Positions 59,611-64,000 of a stretch of DNA of 64,000 nt are shown in pieces. Source of the DNA: Crossaster papposus (Eukaryota > Echinodermata > Asteroidea > Velatida > Solasteridae). The notes under the pieces were generated by a model. The model did no database searches and had not been told where the DNA came from. It saw nothing but the letters and a program-made list of their open reading frames with translations. Within the stretch, counting starts at the first letter, position 1; the number at the start of each line of letters is the position of its first letter. Location of the stretch: positions 430,335-494,334 of the forward strand of contig JBAIAA010001153.1 of NCBI GenBank assembly GCA_037893245.1, in the 5' to 3' direction. The translations under genes and the position numbers were made by a program.

Positions 59611-61420
59611 GTGTTTTTAGTTCTAAAATATAGGCCCCTACTCTAGAAGATAATTATACAATTCGATTACACATTTGAAATTAGGTGATGAGCACTACGA
59701 ATTTATGTTTAAATTAATGTCAATGACTTATACCATAGGCGTTTTTGTTTAATGTTTTGTAGGGGAAGCTCCTACCTATTAGGTATAGTGCTGGGAATTA
59801 GCATTGCCATTTGGAAATATATCTTGACGCACCTGAAAAGCACGCTGCGCTATAGAGTTATTTTAGTGCAGAAATGAGTGAGTTACTCTCGTGGGACATC
59901 CACTGACGGCAGTATAATATTCCCCTTTCTGATATTTGCCGTACTTTCACCGTCATAGCGGATTATCATTTGCGAGATGATCAAGTTTCATTGCCATTTT
60001 GTATGCAATTCGTCACGCGACAAATAAGGGTGTCTGGAGTGCAGCGAAATTATGCGTGTCGATGTGTGTTCCGCGTCCTCCTATTATTAGTATAGGATAC
60101 GGAAAGTCATTTACATTATTTTCATATCTTTTTCCGTGTTTAGAATCTCGTGGCATGGTAGAATGTGCAGATTAACAAAACAAAACAGCACGCGTATTTA
60201 TGTCAAAGTCAGTCTGAGTGGATTTCCCCAAGAAGAAAATAATATAACTGAAAGATGCTAATTCAATTGCCAAATTAAAAAAACACAACGACAGCTAGTT
60301 TGTCCGCCCTAAAAAAAAAAATCAATCAATCTATATGCACCATACAAGCTTTTAACAGTATCATGCAGAAACAAACTACTATTGTTAATCATTCATACAA
60401 ATTTCCCTAAATAACGAATGCAGGATTATGCATCCCTGCACTATTAGTAATATACTACTTTGTTGATAATCATTAATGTATGCGAGAATCGTGTTTTTAC
60501 TGAATGTGGAGCAGCAATATTAATGACGAACATTTAAATTTGTCGATCAGTCTGACCGGCGTCATTTTGTTCGAAACATCGTCCTAATTAGCTTTGCATC
60601 ACTGACTGTTGTGATGGCATAGGCAGATATATTGACTAGATCACATAAAGAGGTGTAAGAGCTCGCGACGCGCTGATGCGCCTTGCGATGGCTGGTGGAA
60701 ATATAATATACTACTATACTGAAAAGAAATGCTTTTTTTGATAGTCCCTCGGTATTGGCTTCTATTTCAAAACGCAATATGGATGTTTTGCTGTTCCACT
60801 TTATTACCTCCGCCGGAATGAGTCCACCCAAGAAGTCTGATGAGTGATGGATTCACAGAGGCTCAACTGTTTATGTCAGTTTGTGCACCCCCCCCCCCCC
60901 CCTCCCTATATTTCCACCCCCCCCCCCTCCCTATATTTCCACCTGAAATAGGGCCTATGCATCAGCCGCGTAAAAATATGCATGAGCGTCGCAGGTTATC
61001 GAATGACAGGCACGATAACATACCATAGTTGGCAAGGTACTGCAAATTTATAAATAAAAAGAAAACATTTTACATGGCCATCATTATTATTCCATTTTAT
61101 TTTTATTGCACACTTGTTGTGTATTATTCCCTCTTCGAGTCAAGGAAAACTAGGTAGGCTATAGGCCTACGTGTACATAATTGCTACACCGGAATTCGGA
61201 TCCCATGAGGACGGGCGCTTTTCCCGGTCAAAATGACAGTCTTTTCCGGGTCGAAATTTCACCCTTTTCCGGGTCAAAGTGACCGTCTGACCCGGGACTT
61301 TATAGAGTGCCGTATGTGTGGTCTCGTGGTCTGGAGCTTTGAATTCGTCGTCTGCGGGTAATTCCGACTGTGCACTTTGGTTCAAGTCCAGCCTGGGGTT
61401 ATCGTGCGTGTATATCCTTT
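59611..61420. other. Bestrophin intron without recognised element
   Basis: C-rich tracts at 60888-60928. A short array of TTTTCCGGGTCAAA-type units, about 24-26 bp, is at 61218-61297. Otherwise unrecognised. Confidence 0.5.
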
Positions 61421-62357
61421 ATTCCCGCGTCACACTGTCCCGAAACGGACACCAGATGGCCATACTATAAAGGAAATGTTCAAATTCGGCTCTGATCGTA
61501 AAAACATCGTGAGGGCATCTTAAGCCATCGTATGACCGCCGGTAGAGTTTTTCAGGCTCCGGCAGCAACTACGTGAGCGGTGGCAAAATCTTTGGCATGC
61601 CCCAAAATTGCCGAAGGACCTTGCTAAGCCGGTTAATTTTTGTGTTGAATTCGTGTGTCCATTTTGCCCTTCGTAAGGCCATCATGAGGGCATCTTGTCA
61701 AATCGTGTCATTTTCGTCTTTACTTCGTGTGATCATCGGTGCCTTCGGGCATTTTTCGCCTCACGAAGACAAAACGAAGGAAATAAGAAGCTGCCCGATT
61801 GTCTTAGGAAGGTAACACGACTACGTGAAGCCCTCGCAGTGCTGTCGTGCATAGCCATCGTATTATAGTACGATGACATCGAGATGGAACCACGGTGTCA
61901 GCGAAGACAGCCGAATCTGAGTAGCTCGAGCGTTTCCATGTGTCATGGTAACGTGAGCATATACAAGGCCAGCCTCAGAGAATCTTCCTCCGTCAGTCCT
62001 GAGGAACTCTACAGAGCAGAGGCGTGTGTGTAACTCCCAAAACGTGACGCCTTCGTGACCTAGTTCGAACGCATCGTACTCTCAATACGACGCCGTGTAG
62101 CCATCGTGTGCCCCTCGTGTGCCCTTCGTGTGTCCTTCGTGTGTCCTGCGGGTAAACTACTTAATACAAATTCACATCTTCGTGTTGCCTTCGTGTGTGG
62201 TTCGGGTGCCATCTTGTGACCTGCTGTAGGCATCGTACTTGCTTCGGCTGTTGGTTGGCTGTTGACCAAGTTTGGGGGCCATCTTCGCGCGAAATTCAAA
62301 ATTCCTTTATCGTATGGCCATCTGGTGTCCATTTCGGGACAGTGTGACGCGGGCATT
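61421..62357. mobile_element. 0.94-kb TIR element with TCGTG-rich interior
   Basis: GCGTCACACTGTCCCGAAAC at the left and GTTTCGGGACAGTGTGACGC-like (CATTTCGGGACAGTGTGACG) at the right begin arms of about 45 bp that include ACACCAGATGGCCAT. The interior repeats CATCGTG, TTCGTGTG and CCTCGTG. No transposase frame. Confidence 0.88.
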
Positions 62358-62449
62358 AGCAAGGTGCTTGACACTCCACTCATACTTTCTCCACCAAGTA
62401 GTGAAATGGGTACCTGTGAGATCAGAGACGATTTGCAACAATTATACCC

Positions 62450-62628
62450 AGCACGATATGTGGCAGAGGGGTACCCCCCTCTTATCCCTATACTTTATAC
62501 CCACTCAACACTATTGTAACCTAACCCATCCCCCCTTGAAACCTAAAAGGAATTCCTGAGATTCCGGGAACACAATGGTCAACACAAAAGAGGGGGGGGG
62601 GGGGGGTTTCTCTGCCACATATCGTGCT
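62450..62628. mobile_element. Short TIR element, AGCACGATATGTGGCAGAG family, copy 2
   Basis: The same ends and interior as copy 1 (CTAAAAGGAATTCCTGAG, ATGGTCAACACAAAA). It is flanked on both sides by GGGTACCTGTGARATCAGAG, a duplicated host segment of about 35 bp. Confidence 0.85.
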
Positions 62629-62904
62629 TCATATGGGAAATGGGTACCTGTGAAATCAGAGACGATTTGCGCACCTTGTAACAATACCCTTTTACCAACA
62701 GTCGCCATACCACACATGGTGCACATAATCCATTCTATAGGTCCTAATTATTATGCAATCAGTTTGCGGGTACACCACGGACACTCTCGTTTGTGGCTCT
62801 GAAGAGAGCTGGTGGTCTTGACGTTTCGAGTAGTACACGGCTCTGCCCGTGTTCATTATGAGCTATTTTTTATTTATTTATTTATTTATTTAAAAACAAA
62901 TTGT

Positions 62905-62977
62905 TGGGGGGGAGGGGGTGGGTGGGGGGGGGGGGTGGGTGGGGGGGGGGGTGGGGGGGGGGGGGGGGGGGGTGGGT

Positions 62978-63008
<31 letters not shown>
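62905..63008 (+). repeat. ~100-nt nearly pure G tract
   Basis: G runs interrupted only by single A, T or GTG. On the sense strand of the bestrophin intron, 178 nt before an exon. Strong quadruplex potential. Confidence 0.95.
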
Positions 63009-63186
63009 AGGTTTGTGGATGGGAAATCCACTCTGTGGTGTGCTGCATTGTGGGACAGTGTGCATATGACCCCAGAATTGACTTCGCTACTCTGAACCGT
63101 TACAAATTCCTCTCATTATGAAGTATTTTTAACATAATCACAACCTAGTTTAACCTATTTTAATTGTTTTTGTGTTTCTTCTCCAG

Positions 63187-63264
63187 GAACTGAATAATTT
63201 TCGTGATAAATGCGACGAGTTGTACGGTTTCGATTGGATTATTGTGCCACTGGTGTACACACAG
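63187..63264 (+). CDS. BEST: Bestrophin, internal coding exon equivalent to human exon 6
   Basis: This 78-nt exon keeps the exact length and phase (0/0) of human BEST1 exon 6. It encodes 26 residues: [23 protein letters not shown], the end of the cytosolic helical stretch leading into the next membrane helix (human 213-238). The acceptor is TTTCTTCTCCAG/G and the donor is CAG/GTGAGA. A nearly pure G tract of about 100 nt lies 178 nt upstream in the intron. The following exon should start with the VVT.AVYS helix, and I do not see it before position 64000, so the gene runs off the window. The calcium-clasp acidic cluster and the C-terminal tail are therefore also outside. Confidence 0.94.
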
Positions 63265-63330
63265 GTGAGATGAATTTAATGGCTGCCTTCTGGCGACACG
63301 GGTGGGTTTTCTGTAATGTTGTTATCACAT

Positions 63331-63610
63331 GCAGGGAGGGTGGCCGCCCAAAACGGACAAAGCGTGCTTTCACTGCACCATGGAGGAATAAGAAGGCCAA
63401 TGGCTACACTAAGGCCAAATTGATATAATGAATGGAGAGGGGAGTCTTTCTTGAAGAAAAAGATACCAAGATAGGGTCTGGAGCTAAAACTACTGGACCA
63501 AATCGGATTTCTTGATATGATTTTAATTCTAGAAGGATTCTCTATCCAGGTAGTTTTGGCTTTGGTTGGTGTAGGTGTGCTTGTTTGCTTTCGGTGGGCC
63601 ACCCTGTATA
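63331..63610. mobile_element. Compact TIR element carrying one 64-bp unit
   Basis: CAGGGAGGGTGGCCGCCCAA at the left and CGGTGGGCCACCCTGTATA at the right are inverted. Inside are GGACAAAGCGTGCTTTCACT, GGTCTGGAGCTAAAACTACT and a single AGAAGGATTCTCTATCC... unit. Confidence 0.82.
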
Positions 63611-64000
63611 AAAATCATTATAAAAGACCTCAAATTTGTACATAATGATTTGCAAATGAAGTTTAACACTAGGTTTCAAACTATGTCTCATCGGTACATG
63701 CTTCTTGGTGGGATGCTTGTTTCTTTCTCTATGGAACAATCTACGCACAGAACAGGAGAAAGTATTGATGCGTTCAATATTTAGTTTTGCTCTTCAACGA
63801 CATTTTGTTTTGTCTCACCTGAACGAAGTTCAAAAGAGACTATGCAATACCTATTTATGTACGTAGTCCGTCCGTACATCGGTCCGTACGTAGTCCGTAG
63901 TTCGTCCGTATGTATGTGTCATTTGGTTAATGGTCTTATGTGCAAAATTGAAGTCCAATTGCAATCAAACTAATAATGTAACCTTTACATGATGGTCGTG
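63611..64000 (+). other. Bestrophin intron to window edge
   Basis: No next bestrophin exon is seen. GTACGTAGTCCGTCCGTAC-like words at 63857-63912 form a short GTCCGTA-rich patch. Confidence 0.5.

Noticed and set aside
62812-63095. Poly-Gly frames
   Set aside because: Translation of the G tract.
1-64000. CRISPR arrays, rRNA genes, bacterial operons
   Set aside because: None seen; tandem arrays here have no unique spacers and coding exons are spliced.

Overview
This window reads as a repeat-rich nuclear genome of a marine invertebrate. There are no bacterial-style gene runs, coding exons are short with GT-AG introns, and DNA-transposon relics are very abundant. The frequent TAGGCCTA and TACATGTA words and the MITE styles suggest an echinoderm, perhaps a sea star or brittle star. 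That placement is an impression, not a proof.

The one firmly recognised host gene is a bestrophin (calcium-activated chloride channel) on the + strand. Four consecutive internal coding exons are visible: 51298-51539, 55801-56006, 57774-57928 and 63187-63264. Splice phases match throughout and exon homology is collinear. The last two exons have the same lengths (155 and 78 nt) as human BEST1 exons 5 and 6. The start exon is not confidently found and the gene continues past the right edge. Its introns hold a foldback element, a self-nested TTAA element, a 1.4-kb array of a 64-bp repeat, a 0.94-kb TIR element and a roughly 100-nt G run.

Two weaker host-gene candidates are reported. One is a minus-strand set of exon-like segments at 14.4-16.3 kb from a protein I do not recognise. 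The other is an isolated ATG exon with a perfect donor at 34814-34906.

The rest is transposon debris. At 0.7-3.1 kb lies a broken APE-type LINE whose reverse-transcriptase core is missing, with a tRNA-derived SINE at the gap. At 4.3-6.2 kb is a large foldback built of TTCAATTTC-type repeats. At 8.4-10.6 kb is a mariner/IS630-like element with a dead transposase. Several MITE families recur: AGGTAGGATACACC with TTAA target duplications, GGGCCCAATTTCTTGGC, AACCAGTTCGCGCCGG, GGGCTTTATTCACGAGTCGG, GGCCGTTTTCCAAACC and AGCACGATATGTGGCAGAG. A 22-bp minisatellite with higher-order structure fills 23.1-24.7 kb. The stretches at 32.2-37.4 kb and 45.9-51.3 kb look mostly single-copy and non-coding. No rRNA, intact tRNA gene, CRISPR array or operon is visible.
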